Assembly (NCBI GenBank): GCA_017431395.1
Contig: JAFRLD010000211.1
Location: forward strand, 1-5,918
Source of the DNA: Bacillota bacterium
GTDB lineage: Bacteria > Bacillota > Clostridia > Peptostreptococcales > Anaerovoracaceae
DNA length: 5,918 nt
Direction of reading: 5' to 3'
Shown here: positions 5,891 to 5,918 of the stretch, piece after piece
Layout: each line of letters opens with the position of its first letter
Position numbering within the stretch: the stretch's first letter is position 1
Notes under the pieces: model-generated
The model's input: only the letters and a program-made list of their open reading frames with translations
What the model was told of the DNA's origin: nothing
The model's database searches: none
Position numbers and translations under genes: made by a program

Positions 5891-5918
5891 GCTGCTGCGG
5901 CTTTTGCCGCAGCGGCCC
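5891..5918 (+). terminator. Strong GC-rich hairpin after ortB, cut by window end
   Basis: 5891-5901 (GCTGCTGCGGC) pairs with 5906-5916 (GCCGCAGCGGC) around a TTTT tetraloop: 11 bp with one G-U pair. It starts 20 bases after the ortB stop. The window ends two bases past the stem, so whether a T-tract follows is not visible. It is either the operon terminator or, if the pathway genes continue downstream, an intercistronic element like the one before ortA. Confidence 0.6.

Noticed and set aside
1..5918. CRISPR array, tRNA, rRNA or insertion sequence
   Set aside because: No spaced direct repeats, cloverleaf-like sequence, transposase or terminal inverted repeats were seen; the window is nearly all accounted for by five genes and their control regions.

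Overview
The window reads as chromosome of an anaerobic, amino-acid-fermenting member of the Clostridia. The reasons are strong AGGAGG-type ribosome binding sites, a clostridial-style PAS/AAA+ sigma-54 activator, and the first genes of the oxidative L-ornithine pathway known from Clostridium sticklandii and relatives. The coding DNA looks GC-richer than in classic low-GC clostridia. No species is claimed.

Layout, all on the + strand: (1) 1-1233, the C-terminal membrane half of the ferrous iron transporter FeoB, cut by the window edge and closed by an intrinsic terminator at 1250-1282. (2) 1318-2772, a RocR-like regulator with PAS, sigma-54-interacting AAA+ and Fis-type HTH domains. (3) 2773-3014, a 242-base AT-rich control region with a perfect palindrome (2797-2814), a second imperfect copy (2910-2927), a terminator-like hairpin (2882-2912) and a near-perfect sigma-54 -24/-12 promoter (2933-2948). 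(4) 3015-5870, ord, ortA and ortB in order. ord and ortA are separated by 82 bases containing an 11-bp inverted repeat; ortA and ortB overlap by one base. (5) 5891-5918, a strong GC-rich hairpin at the window edge.

The genes fit together as one circuit. Ord oxidatively deaminates 2,4-diaminopentanoate to 2-amino-4-oxopentanoate, and OrtAB cleaves that with CoA to alanine plus acetyl-CoA. The regulator is encoded directly upstream, and the only sigma-54 promoter recognised lies between it and ord. The simplest reading is that the regulator binds the palindromes, senses a signal through its PAS domain and remodels sigma-54 holoenzyme at the ord promoter, much as RocR controls arginine/ornithine catabolism in Bacillus subtilis. 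The upstream pathway enzymes (ornithine racemase, D-ornithine aminomutase) are not in the window. FeoB appears to be an unrelated neighbour insulated by its terminator.

The enzymes are a described system. The least described part is the regulatory wiring: the activator, its likely operator palindromes, the sigma-54 promoter and the hairpin inside the operon.
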